DNA from: an uncultured Actinomycetes bacterium
Lineage (GTDB): Bacteria > Actinomycetota > Aquicultoria > CAJVYJ01
Assembly (NCBI GenBank): GCA_913009475.1
Contig: CAJVYJ010000045.1
Location: forward strand, 1 to 11,019
Direction: 5' to 3'
Length of the DNA stretch: 11,019 bases
The notes beneath the pieces are model-generated. The model ran no database searches. It saw only the letters and a list, made by a program, of their open reading frames with translations, and was not told where the DNA came from. A program made the position numbers and the translations under genes. Shown piece by piece: positions 1 through 7,899 of the stretch (position 1 is its first letter; the number at the start of each line of letters is the position of its first letter).

Positions 1-63
1 TCACCTATTTATTATTGTTATTTCTTTTTTTTTTTTTTTCTTTATTTATTTTTTTTTTTTTTT
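1..63. other. T-rich non-genomic end sequence (artefact)
   Basis: This stretch is almost pure T with scattered A and C, and it lies outside a complete Illumina adapter. It is best explained as the reverse complement of the poly-A-like base calls produced when a read runs off the end of the adapter. It should be trimmed and not read as a promoter or a T-tract. The A-rich tail at the other contig end has the same origin. Confidence 0.9.
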
Positions 64-121
64 AATGATACGGCGACCACCGAGATCTACACTCTTTCCC
101 TACACGACGCTCTTCCGATCT
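64..121 (+). other. Illumina universal (P5) adapter, contamination
   Basis: The 58 bases begin AATGATACGGCGACCACCGA and end in GCTCTTCCGATCT, which is the complete Illumina TruSeq universal/P5 adapter without a mismatch that I can see. It is synthetic and marks where genomic sequence starts (about base 122). The reverse complement of the same 58 bases occurs at 10933-10990. The adapter cuts off the 5' part of the first gene. Confidence 0.98.
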
Positions 122-122
122 G

Positions 123-443
123 TTTCCACATAAATACTATAATTTGAACACGCCAATAATTATCGCCACTAACGGCAGCTATATGATGGGCATAATAGTT
201 GATCAAGTCAAAGAAGTATTCAATATTACTCCAGCCAATATAGCCGCTGAACACATTATGCCGGGAGCGCAGTATCTAAAGGGAGTGGCTAAGTGCGATA
301 GCCATTTACTGTTAATCGTTAACTTAAAAAATCTATTAGATGACAGTGAGGAAAAATCATTACAGGCCGGCCTTGCCGGGCAAAATAAAGATGCAGCTGA
401 ATTCAAAGAAACAGATTCAACTAAAGTTTACAGTATTGGTTAA
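123..443 (+). CDS. cheW: CheW-like coupling protein, 5'-truncated
   Basis: This is the C-terminal half of a CheW scaffold protein, which links chemoreceptors to the CheA kinase in the cytoplasm. The frame is open from base 123, directly after the adapter, giving 106 residues. The TTG at 144 lies inside the domain and is not a credible start, so the true start is lost off the contig. Visible CheW features are the strand-rich block IIIATNGSYMMGIIVDQVKEV (VD is the family's usual conserved pair), then a proline-containing turn, and the final GVAKCDSHLLLIVNLKNLL block. A polar tail of about 30 residues follows, ending KVYSIG. It lies 14 bp upstream of cheR. A complete CheW is about 150-170 residues, so roughly the first 70 are missing. 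In a Wsp-like layout it would correspond to WspB. The family is clear; the role in this operon is inferred. Confidence 0.85.
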   Translation, partial: FPHKYYNLNTPIIIATNGSYMMGIIVDQVKEVFNITPANIAAEHIMPGAQYLKGVAKCDSHLLLIVNLKNLLDDSEEKSLQAGLAGQNKDAAEFKETDSTKVYSIG

Positions 444-457
444 AGAAAGTATCAAAT

Positions 458-1954
458 ATGCCTAACGCAAAAACTGAGCTTAGTCGTGAAGATTACAGTG
501 ATTTTCGTGATTTTGTAAATAATCGGGTAGGTCTGCATATTACCAGCACTAAAAAGGAACATTTGGAACATTGCCTGTTTGAAAGAATGTCTGATCTCGG
601 CCATTCTTCACCCAGGGATTACTTAAAGTTTATCAGAGATATTCCCCAGAGCCACTCGGAAATGAAAGAATTGGTAAATCTCCTGACGGTTGGCGAAACA
701 TATTTTTTTCGTGACTATAATCAATTAAATGTTGTTAAGGAAAAGATACTTAAGCCGCTCATAGAGAAGAGAAATATCACTAAGCGTCGTTTAAAAATAT
801 GGAGCGCCGGTTGCGCATCAGGCGAAGAGCCATATTCGTTGGCGATGATTATTAAAGACTTGATTCCTTACTTAAATTTTTGGAATGTAGATATATTGGC
901 TACGGATATTAACCACCACTCTTTAGAAAAAGCCAAGGCAGCCAATTATAATAATTGGTCATTTAGAAATACGTCAGAGCGAATCAGGGATAAATATTTT
1001 TTTGCTGAGGATAGACAATATCGTTTGATTGATGAGATAAAAAAGATGGTCACCTTCAACTATTTAAATTTGGTGGACCCATGTTACCCGTCTTATTTTA
1101 ACAACACAACAGATGTCGATTTAATAATTTGCAGAAATGTTGCCATCTACTTTAATCGAAAGACAACCAGAAGTATTGTCGAGCGTTTTTATGAATGTCT
1201 GAACGATAAAGGCTGGCTGGTTATGGGCGCGTCCGATCCATACGTAACGGACAGCCGTTTTAAAAGTAAGGAATTTTCAGGTTTGTATATCTATTATAAA
1301 TCTGTAAAGCCGGCTGAAACTAGATTTAAAAAACCACTTTCCCAACCAAAAAAGCCGGTAAAAAATATTGAGAAGCAGACAGCCAAACTCTCAGCCATAA
1401 TGCCGCTTAAATTTGAGCGTCCCGAAGACGGCGACCAGAAAATGTGGGACCGAAAGACTAAGTCCGCGGCTTATTACTTATCCGGTATGGAATATTTTCA
1501 TGCCGGAGAATTCAAAAAAGCGTTAGATGAATTTCATCTCGGATTCAAGAAAAATAAAATCGCCGCGAAATGCGCTTATATGATAGCTAAAATAAAGGCA
1601 AACGGCGGAGACCTGGCGGAAGCTAAAAAATGGGCCAAAAAAGCGGTAGCCTTGGATAAATTACTTTTGGAAGGCTATTTTTTATTGTCAATGGTATATC
1701 AGAGTTTGGGACAAGATCAGCCGGCCATAGATTCGTTAAAAAAAACAGTTTATTTAGACCGTAATTTTGCCGAAGGATACTTTTGTTTAGGAGTTATTTA
1801 TAAAAAACAAAGTAAAAACAGATTAGCCGCTAAAGCTTTTCATAACGTAAAAATATTATTGAAAGATAAGCCGGCTGTTAAAGATATTCCGGAGCTTAAA
1901 GGGATTTCCTATAGTAAGTTGCTTAAATGCGCAGAGGAAAATTTGTATTCATGA
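458..1954 (+). CDS. cheR: Chemoreceptor methyltransferase CheR with C-terminal TPR repeats
   Basis: It transfers methyl groups from S-adenosylmethionine to glutamates of chemoreceptors and sets adaptation together with CheB. The 498 residues hold an N-terminal helical CheR domain (about 8-75), the TVGETYFFRD block (77-86), the SAM-binding motif SAGCASGEEPYS (116-127), the ATDI acidic loop (D150) and IICRNVAIYF (223-232). A lysine/proline-rich linker (about 283-310) leads to about four TPR units (338-472), with repeating A-x-G/Y helix pairs such as AAYYLSGMEYFHAGEFKKAL. Plain CheR is about 280 residues; the TPR extension is typical of WspC/FrzF-type enzymes and probably serves protein-protein docking. 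The start ATG has only a weak AAAGAAAG upstream (442-449), so translation may be coupled to the preceding cheW. It ends 17 bp before the next cheW. Confidence 0.95.
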   Translation: MPNAKTELSREDYSDFRDFVNNRVGLHITSTKKEHLEHCLFERMSDLGHSSPRDYLKFIRDIPQSHSEMKELVNLLTVGETYFFRDYNQLNVVKEKILKPLIEKRNITKRRLKIWSAGCASGEEPYSLAMIIKDLIPYLNFWNVDILATDINHHSLEKAKAANYNNWSFRNTSERIRDKYFFAEDRQYRLIDEIKKMVTFNYLNLVDPCYPSYFNNTTDVDLIICRNVAIYFNRKTTRSIVERFYECLNDKGWLVMGASDPYVTDSRFKSKEFSGLYIYYKSVKPAETRFKKPLSQPKKPVKNIEKQTAKLSAIMPLKFERPEDGDQKMWDRKTKSAAYYLSGMEYFHAGEFKKALDEFHLGFKKNKIAAKCAYMIAKIKANGGDLAEAKKWAKKAVALDKLLLEGYFLLSMVYQSLGQDQPAIDSLKKTVYLDRNFAEGYFCLGVIYKKQSKNRLAAKAFHNVKILLKDKPAVKDIPELKGISYSKLLKCAEENLYS

Positions 1955-1971
1955 AGGGGAGATGGTAAGAG

Positions 1972-2586
1972 ATGTTAGAAACACTAACCAAGGAAGTAAA
2001 GTCAGAGAAATCGCGTTTTGGCGTCGTCGCCGATAAAGGCATGAGCTCGAAACAGGTGAAAGAGATTTTAGAAAGGCGCGCGACCGCGTTGGCCCGCTCG
2101 TCGGTTTCCGAAGAGAAAGCCGATCAAAAAATCCAGTTAGTGGCTTTTTCCTTAGGAGATGAAAATTATGGCTTGGAGATAACCTCTATTCGAGAGATAC
2201 AGCCGTTAATGGAGTTAACCTTAATACCTTGTACGCCTGATTATATTATCGGCGCTGTTAATATCCGCGGCAAAATTATTTCTGTTATCGATATTCGCAG
2301 GCTTTTCGGTTTAGAGACTGTGAAGCCGAGCGCGGAGGCCAAGGTCATTGTCGTCCAATATCAGGATTTGGAAATCGGTGTTTTGGCGTCAAAAGTCTCT
2401 GATGTAATCACCATCTCTAAAATAGATATCAAAGAGCCGTTGGTGACGCTTGTAAGTGAGCGAGAAGAATATATCAAAGGCGAATACGTAATTGACCCCG
2501 GGCATATGATGGTTATCTTAAAAATAGAAAACGTCATCAATGACCAGCGTTTAATAATACAAGAGGAGGTCAGCCTCAGTTATTAG
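1972..2586 (+). CDS. cheW: CheW-like coupling protein with N-terminal extension
   Basis: A 204-residue cytoplasmic adaptor expected to bridge the receptor (next gene) and CheA. The CheW domain spans about 53-190. It begins QLVAFSLGDENYGLEI, has IREI (73-76) and the IIGAVNIRGKIISVIDIRRLFG block (92-113), and continues with IGVLASKVSDVI (135-146). Before it lies a charged extension of about 50 residues containing the helix VKEILERRATALAR (29-42), similar to the short 'LeeRAraLA' helix seen in many CheW proteins of hybrid or Wsp-type clusters. The start is supported by AGGGGAG at 1955-1961, just after the cheR stop. As the second CheW of the cluster, its position after the TPR-type cheR matches WspD. 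Which CheW pairs with which partner cannot be read from the sequence. Confidence 0.95.
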   Translation: MLETLTKEVKSEKSRFGVVADKGMSSKQVKEILERRATALARSSVSEEKADQKIQLVAFSLGDENYGLEITSIREIQPLMELTLIPCTPDYIIGAVNIRGKIISVIDIRRLFGLETVKPSAEAKVIVVQYQDLEIGVLASKVSDVITISKIDIKEPLVTLVSEREEYIKGEYVIDPGHMMVILKIENVINDQRLIIQEEVSLSY

Positions 2587-2655
2587 CAAGATGATTGCCC
2601 GCAACCGATTTAACTTTTTTTAAAATAAGTCGAAATTGTATTACAGGATAATATT

Positions 2656-2661
2656 AGGAGG
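2656..2661 (+). promoter_or_regulatory. Shine-Dalgarno site setting the receptor start
   Basis: A perfect AGGAGG lies 4 bases before the ATG at 2666. It argues for that ATG over the in-frame TTG at 2636, which has no such site and would put the SD inside the coding region. The in-frame ATG at 2678 is a second possibility, with 16 bases of spacing. Confidence 0.8.
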
Positions 2662-2665
2662 AGAA

Positions 2666-4519
2666 ATGAATAATTTAATGGGGATCAAGTTTAAAGACGG
2701 TACTATCAGTATCAATAAGAAGCTTATTGCCGGATTTCTCGCGGTAGCTATTGTAACTTTAATAGTTGCTGCAATTGGTTATAGCCAAATAAATGCGGTG
2801 AGCGCGTTAGACATTACCAATAAAACCAGCACGCTCAATCATGCCATCGAGCGTTGGCGCATTGAGCATTTCGGGGCTGACTATTTGGAGTTGCATAACG
2901 TGATTGGTCGGTACATCTTATATGCAAAGCAACCCGCTGAATTGAAAGCAATTAAAAAAGAGTATAAAAGCAAGCGCGATGAGGCTAATTTTGAAGTCGG
3001 TGAGTTACAATCATCGATAAATAATCTGAGTGAGCATGATCGTATTAAGGCGGCCCAAGTAGTTAAAGGTGTCAAGTTAATGGTTGTCCGAGGTGACTCT
3101 GTTATCGCCGCGACCAAAGTAGATAATACGATAAACGGCCCCCGAACCGTAGAAGCTACCAAAGCCTATAATGTGCAACATGCAAAAGTCATAGATTTGC
3201 TGCATCAATTGCAGAATGATATGGCTAAGGATCTTAAAAATACAAAAAAATTATCAATTGAGAGAACGCAAGCTTCTAAAAAATGGCTGATTGGCTTTGC
3301 CGGGATAGCTTTTGCGCTGGCCATGGGTTTAGGCTTTTTAATCTCTCGTTCTATCAGCGCTCCCATAAATAAATTGGTTGCAACGGCTAAGAATATTACT
3401 GACGGTAATCTTGAGCAGCAGGTAGAGATAAATTCGCGAGATGAAGTCGGTGTATTGGCTAGGGCGTTCAATCAAATGACCGGTAAATTACGGGAAATGA
3501 TTGAAACGGAACAACATGATAAAGTCTATCTTGAGGCCAGGGTCAAAGAGTATATGGAGTTTGTCGCTGAAGTTTCTAAAGGCAATCTGAATAAGAGACT
3601 CAATTTAAACGGCAGCAAAGATGATTTGACGATGCTGGGCCATAATCTTAATAAGATGGTCGGCAACTTAAAGTCGATGGCTGAGAATATTCATCAAGCC
3701 ACCAGCGATCTGGCCTCCGCTTCCTCGGAAATCCTAGCGGCAACGGCGCAAAACAACCAGGGTGCTTCTCAACAAGCGGCATCGGTAAGCCAGACCAATA
3801 CTACGGTTGAAGAGGTCAGGCAAACCGCTGAGCAAACGACCGAGAGAGCTTTGTCGGTGGCGCAGTCAGCCAAGAAGACGGCGGAGATGTCCAGGGAAGG
3901 ACGTCTGGCGGTGGAAAGTACCGTTAAAGGTATGCATGAGATAAAAGATAAAGTCGAATCCATAGCGGAAAATATCATTACCCTATCGGAGCAGACTCAA
4001 CAGATAGGCGATATCATTCAAACGGTTAATGACGTGGCCGAGCAATCGAACCTGTTGGCTCTAAACGCTTCCATTGAAGCGGCCAGGGCCGGAGAACAAG
4101 GCAAAGGATTTGCCGTTGTCGCCAGTGAGGTCAAAAACCTAGCTGAGCAATCACAACAGGCAACCTCTCAAGTCAGGGCTATTTTAAGTGATATTCAAAA
4201 AGCGACTGATACTTTAGTAATGGTGACTGAAGAAGGTACTAAAGGCGTGGATGCCGGTGTAAAGTTGGCAAACAAGGCCGGTAAAACCATACAACAGATG
4301 GCGGAAAGTATTAACGAGTCCGCGCAAGCCGCGCAACAGATCGTGGCATCGGCACAACAACAAGCGGCCGGAACCGACCAAATCGCCATGGCCATCGCGG
4401 ACATAAATCAATCGACGACGCAGACACTCTCCAGCACTAAACAGACAGAGAAGGCGGCGCGCAGTCTAAGCGAATTGGGCGGTAGCTTAAAAGAACTGGT
4501 AGCGGTCTACAAAATATAA
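2666..4519 (+). CDS. Transmembrane methyl-accepting chemotaxis protein, tandem HAMP
   Basis: A membrane chemoreceptor that senses outside the cytoplasmic membrane and controls CheA through CheW. From the ATG at 2666 it has 617 residues: a transmembrane helix (about 20-40), a mostly helical external domain of about 165 residues (41-206) of four-helix-bundle size, a second transmembrane helix (207-226), HAMP (227-280, with DGNLEQ and RDEVGVLARAFNQM), a second HAMP-like unit (about 296-340, with KGNLNKRL and LGHNLNKM), and the long signalling coiled coil. The highly conserved hairpin tip lies at about 455-482 (EQSNLLALNASIEAARAGE). ASAQQQAAGT (561-570) fits the methylation-site consensus with Q565/Q566. 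The protein ends LVAVYKI, with no CheR-tethering pentapeptide. It occupies the WspA role but sits after the second cheW. The ligand is unknown. Confidence 0.95.
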   Translation: MNNLMGIKFKDGTISINKKLIAGFLAVAIVTLIVAAIGYSQINAVSALDITNKTSTLNHAIERWRIEHFGADYLELHNVIGRYILYAKQPAELKAIKKEYKSKRDEANFEVGELQSSINNLSEHDRIKAAQVVKGVKLMVVRGDSVIAATKVDNTINGPRTVEATKAYNVQHAKVIDLLHQLQNDMAKDLKNTKKLSIERTQASKKWLIGFAGIAFALAMGLGFLISRSISAPINKLVATAKNITDGNLEQQVEINSRDEVGVLARAFNQMTGKLREMIETEQHDKVYLEARVKEYMEFVAEVSKGNLNKRLNLNGSKDDLTMLGHNLNKMVGNLKSMAENIHQATSDLASASSEILAATAQNNQGASQQAASVSQTNTTVEEVRQTAEQTTERALSVAQSAKKTAEMSREGRLAVESTVKGMHEIKDKVESIAENIITLSEQTQQIGDIIQTVNDVAEQSNLLALNASIEAARAGEQGKGFAVVASEVKNLAEQSQQATSQVRAILSDIQKATDTLVMVTEEGTKGVDAGVKLANKAGKTIQQMAESINESAQAAQQIVASAQQQAAGTDQIAMAIADINQSTTQTLSSTKQTEKAARSLSELGGSLKELVAVYKI

Positions 4520-4522
4520 GGA
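4518..4522 (+). promoter_or_regulatory. Shine-Dalgarno of cheA overlapping the receptor stop
   Basis: AAGGA begins in the last two bases of the receptor TAA stop (4517-4519) and lies 7 bases before the cheA ATG. This arrangement suggests translational coupling, so that receptor and kinase are made in linked amounts. Confidence 0.65.
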
Positions 4523-4529
4523 ATGAATC

Positions 4530-6806
4530 ATGACTATAGATGATGATATTACACGGCAACTTATAGGTACTTTTAAGGTAGAGCTGGAGGAACATCTTCA
4601 AGCGATCAATAAAGCTCTGCTCCTTCTGGAGAAGGAGCAGAACAGTGATGAGCGGCAAAGTATATTAGAGGCGGTCTTTCGTGACGCCCATAGTTTGAAA
4701 GGTGCGGCCCGGGCGGTCGGCATTGATAATATTGAGAAAATCGCTCATCAGCTGGAAAATATATTTGCCGCTTCCAAGCGGGAAGAGTTTAAATTATCCG
4801 CCGATATTTTCGATCTTATTTACGAAGGTGTGGATAAAATCGCTCAGTCTATGAGTGCTTACCTGAACGCCGAAGACCTGGGTTTCGATCTAAACGGCTT
4901 TTTGCGTAAATTGGCCGCTGTTTTAAAAGATAATAAGTCAGCCAAGACCGGGAATATAAAGCGGGCGGAGATTAATTTCGAAGAAGAGGTCGAACGTATA
5001 GTAGTTAAACCAAAAAAAGTCGTGCCCAAAGTCGGCTTTAACCGGGGAATGAAGGTCGAGGAAACTATTCGCGTTAAGACTAAAAAGCTTGATAATTTAA
5101 TGTCTCACGTGGAAGAGATGCTGGTGGCGCGCATACGAACAGAGCAGCGGCTGGCGGATTTAGGGGAAATCTATGATTTTATAAGCCATTGGAGCAAGAA
5201 CTGGTTGAAAATCAAAGGTTACTATGAAAAATTAAGTCGTTCGACTACGGCCGAAAAAGAGTTAGCCGGCATAATAAAATTTCTTGGCATAAATGACCGT
5301 TATTTAAAGCACATGACGTCTGAAGTTTCAAAGTTATTGCAAGAATCCACTAAAGACAATATGCGTCTTTCACTAACGACGGAAGATCTGCAACAAGATA
5401 TTCTAAATGTTAGGATGTTGCCCGTTTCCACTATTTTCAACAGTTATGAGCGTATGGTCAGAGATATAGCTCGCCAGCAGCATAAGGAAGTCAAATTCGA
5501 GCTGAAAGGTCTGGGAATCGAGCTTGATAAGAGAATATTGGAAGGCATAAAAGACCCGTTGATGCATCTAATCAGGAATTGTGTCGGCCATGGTATCGCC
5601 GTCCCTAAAGAGAGAATGGGTAAAGGCAAACCGCGTGTGGGCAGTGTATCTCTAAACGCTTTTCAACGGGGTGGAAGCATCATGATAGAAGTAGAAGACG
5701 ACGGTTGCGGTATCGATGTCGATATGATTAGAGAGGTCGCCGTTGAAAAAGGCTTAATCGATGCTCAGGAAGCGCAGAACCTAAGCGAAAGGGAAGCGCT
5801 ATTTTTAATATTTAAGTCCGGTTTTTCTACCAGCCCCATCATTACTAATGTCTCCGGCAGAGGTGTCGGCCTGGATGTTGTAAGGCAAAATGTTGAAAAA
5901 TTAAACGGTATGATCAATATAATATCCGTCAAAGACAAAGGCACCAAATTCTCGATCTCATTGCCGCTTACGTTGACGACTTCTCGGGCTTTGTTGGCAA
6001 ACGTCGGTCAAGAAACCTTTGCCATACCTACTTCATCGATTGAACGCATACTGAGAATCCAGCATCAGGAAATCTCATCGATTGCCGGTAAAGATGCTAT
6101 CAAGATCGGGGATGAGCCTATATCGATTGTCAGATTGGACCAAATATTAGAATTACCCGCAGAACAGAAGCAACTCCTAGCGCATGATAAGATTACGGTT
6201 ATTGTACTGGGCTCGGCTGAAAAAAGAATCGCTTTTGTAGTTGACGGCGTGGTGGGGGAGATGGAGATAGTCGTTAAAAGTCTCGGCAAACAGCTGGTCC
6301 GAGTTAGAAACGTATCGGGAGCAACTATTCTGGGAACCGGCAAAGTCGTTATGATTTTAAATACCGCTGATTTAATCAGGTCGGCCCAAAAAATTGAAAA
6401 TTGCGGTTTGTCTTTAGTTGAAGCGCAAAAGGAGAAACAAACAACTCGCCAAATATTAGTTGTCGATGACTCTATTACAACCAGAACGTTGGAAAAAAAT
6501 ATCTTAGAATCAGTAGGATTTTCCGTGAAATTAGCCAAAGACGGTATAGAGGCGTTGGAAAAATTACAGAAACATAAATTCGATTTAATAGTTTCAGACG
6601 TCGATATGAGCGAAATGAACGGCTTAGAATTAACGTCTAAAGTTAAGAGTAACAATAGGTTCGCGGACATCCCGGTAGTGCTGGTGACGGCGTTGGAGTC
6701 TGATGTGGACCGGGAGCGCGGCATTGAAGTTGGCGCCGACGCTTATCTGGTAAAGAGTTCTTTTGACCAGAATAATTTAATCGAAACGGTATCGCAGTTG
6801 ATTTAA
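4530..6806 (+). CDS. cheA: CheA-type hybrid histidine kinase with C-terminal receiver
   Basis: The central kinase: it autophosphorylates with ATP under receptor/CheW control and passes phosphate to receivers. Its 758 residues contain an HPt domain (about 3-105; FRDAHSLKGAA, phospho-accepting H54), a short basic linker with no P2 domain, an unusually long helical dimerisation region (about 178-300), the ATPase domain (about 300-480), a CheW-like P5 domain (about 485-620) and a receiver (640-758; D646/D647, phospho-accepting D690, T720, K742). In the ATPase, the N-box is HLIRNCVGHG (346-355), G1 is EDDGCGID (389-396), the F-box is IFKSGFSTS (427-435) and G2 is SGRGVGLDV (442-450). The N-box Asp usual in CheA (NxxDHG) is Gly353 here. 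The HPt-kinase-CheW-REC layout matches WspE and FrzE. Start ATG 4530 has a good SD. Confidence 0.95.
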   Translation: MTIDDDITRQLIGTFKVELEEHLQAINKALLLLEKEQNSDERQSILEAVFRDAHSLKGAARAVGIDNIEKIAHQLENIFAASKREEFKLSADIFDLIYEGVDKIAQSMSAYLNAEDLGFDLNGFLRKLAAVLKDNKSAKTGNIKRAEINFEEEVERIVVKPKKVVPKVGFNRGMKVEETIRVKTKKLDNLMSHVEEMLVARIRTEQRLADLGEIYDFISHWSKNWLKIKGYYEKLSRSTTAEKELAGIIKFLGINDRYLKHMTSEVSKLLQESTKDNMRLSLTTEDLQQDILNVRMLPVSTIFNSYERMVRDIARQQHKEVKFELKGLGIELDKRILEGIKDPLMHLIRNCVGHGIAVPKERMGKGKPRVGSVSLNAFQRGGSIMIEVEDDGCGIDVDMIREVAVEKGLIDAQEAQNLSEREALFLIFKSGFSTSPIITNVSGRGVGLDVVRQNVEKLNGMINIISVKDKGTKFSISLPLTLTTSRALLANVGQETFAIPTSSIERILRIQHQEISSIAGKDAIKIGDEPISIVRLDQILELPAEQKQLLAHDKITVIVLGSAEKRIAFVVDGVVGEMEIVVKSLGKQLVRVRNVSGATILGTGKVVMILNTADLIRSAQKIENCGLSLVEAQKEKQTTRQILVVDDSITTRTLEKNILESVGFSVKLAKDGIEALEKLQKHKFDLIVSDVDMSEMNGLELTSKVKSNNRFADIPVVLVTALESDVDRERGIEVGADAYLVKSSFDQNNLIETVSQLI

Positions 6807-6858
6807 GATCGCTAAAAAGCAAGGTTTTGTTTTTACGCGGTTTTGTTTAAGAAAACAT

Positions 6859-6863
6859 AGGAG
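6859..6863 (+). promoter_or_regulatory. Shine-Dalgarno near the ambiguous cheB start
   Basis: AGGAG ends on the first base of the GTG codon at 6863, too close for that GTG to be served well. It lies 5 bases before an in-frame TTG at 6869, which is therefore the better-spaced start. An in-frame TAA at 6848-6850 limits how far upstream the gene can begin. Confidence 0.6.
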
Positions 6864-7894
6864 TGAAATTGATAAGAGTTCTGATAGTCGATGATTCGGC
6901 TGTAGCCAGACAAGCAATAACTAATATTTTAGAAAGTGACTCCGAACTTAAGGTAATCGGTTATGCGAAAAACGGTGTAGAGGGCGTAGAGCAAACACTT
7001 AAGTTAAAACCGGATATTATAACGATGGATATCTATATGCCTAAACTTGACGGCTACCAGGCAACCAAGGAGATAATGCGCTTGCAGCCGACTCCGATAA
7101 TAGCTGTCTCCGCCAGTGTTGACAGTATTGAGATGAAGACAAGTTTTCGGGCTATAAACGCGGGCGCCTTAGGTCTGGTAGAGAAGCCCTTAAGCGTAAG
7201 CGATAAAAGATTTAAGCAAATTAAAGATAATTTGATTACCAAAGTGAAGATAATGTCGGCTATAAAATTAGTGCGCCGGTGGCAGAGAAATGAAACAGTA
7301 AAAAAACTTTATCTGCCCAGAGGCAGGGATAAACGAAATACGAAAATAATCGCTGTCGGCTCCTCGACCGGAGGGCCCTCAGCTGTTAATTTGATCTTAA
7401 AACAGTTGCCAAAAGATTTTAAGATACCGATTGTCATTGTTCAGCATATAACGGCGGGTTTTAGTCAAGCTTTCGCGGACTGGTTAAGCGGTGAATGCCA
7501 ACGAATGGTACGACTGGCCGAAGACGGTAGGCGGATATTGCCCGGTGATATACTTATCGCTCCGGACAATACTCACTTTGGCATTTCAGTATCGCATCAA
7601 GTTTCTCTGGCTGATAAGGTAAACTATAATCACCATCGGCCATCCGTCAATTATCTTTTCGATAATGTCGCTAAAGCTTACGGTTCGAAGGCTATTGCTT
7701 TGATATTGACCGGAATGGGTAATGACGGCTGCGTTGGTATTAAGGCCATAAAAATGGCCGGTGGGCGGACGATAGCACAGGATGAAGCCAGCTCAGTTGT
7801 GTTTGGCATGCCTAAAGCCGCCATTAAGGCCGGCGTTATCGATGAAGTCGTACCTATTGATGAAATGGTAAAAACAATTCTGAGACTTATATGA
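6863..7894 (+). CDS. cheB: Chemotaxis protein-glutamate methylesterase CheB
   Basis: It removes methyl groups from receptor glutamates (and deamidates glutamines), opposing CheR; phosphorylation by CheA normally activates it. The receiver is at 1-120 (D10/D11, phospho-accepting D56 in TMDIYMP, S83, K108 in VEKP). A basic linker (121-160) joins it to the esterase domain (161-343), with catalytic S168 in GSSTGG, H195 in IVQHI and D288 in GMGNDG. Length (343 residues) is normal for CheB. The start is uncertain: the GTG at 6863 gives MKLIRVLIVDD, typical of the family, but the TTG at 6869 has the better SD spacing, removing only two residues. It follows cheA by 56 bp and corresponds to WspF, the negative regulator in Wsp systems. 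All catalytic and phosphorylation residues are intact. Confidence 0.95.
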   Translation: MKLIRVLIVDDSAVARQAITNILESDSELKVIGYAKNGVEGVEQTLKLKPDIITMDIYMPKLDGYQATKEIMRLQPTPIIAVSASVDSIEMKTSFRAINAGALGLVEKPLSVSDKRFKQIKDNLITKVKIMSAIKLVRRWQRNETVKKLYLPRGRDKRNTKIIAVGSSTGGPSAVNLILKQLPKDFKIPIVIVQHITAGFSQAFADWLSGECQRMVRLAEDGRRILPGDILIAPDNTHFGISVSHQVSLADKVNYNHHRPSVNYLFDNVAKAYGSKAIALILTGMGNDGCVGIKAIKMAGGRTIAQDEASSVVFGMPKAAIKAGVIDEVVPIDEMVKTILRLI

Positions 7895-7899
7895 ACAAC

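Noticed and set aside
1..63. T-rich tract that could be taken for an AT-rich promoter or a terminator tail
   Set aside because: It lies outside the adapter and is read-end noise, not genome.
144..146. TTG as the start of a complete 99-residue protein
   Set aside because: The open frame and the CheW fold continue upstream into the adapter junction, so the gene is truncated rather than short.
2587..2655. Internal promoter upstream of the receptor (TTGCCC at 2595 and TAAAAT at 2621)
   Set aside because: The -35 match is partial and the spacing is about 20 bp, so it is not convincing; the T-run at 2615-2621 also lacks a stable preceding stem for a terminator.
2636..2665. Upstream TTG start for the receptor gene
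   Set aside because: No ribosome-binding site precedes it, and the perfect AGGAGG lies inside the added ten codons; ATG 2666 is better.
6065..6724. 219-codon open frame on the minus strand
   Set aside because: It is fully antisense to the CheA P5 and receiver domains, is rich in Ser/Thr as expected of a shadow frame, and shows no domain.
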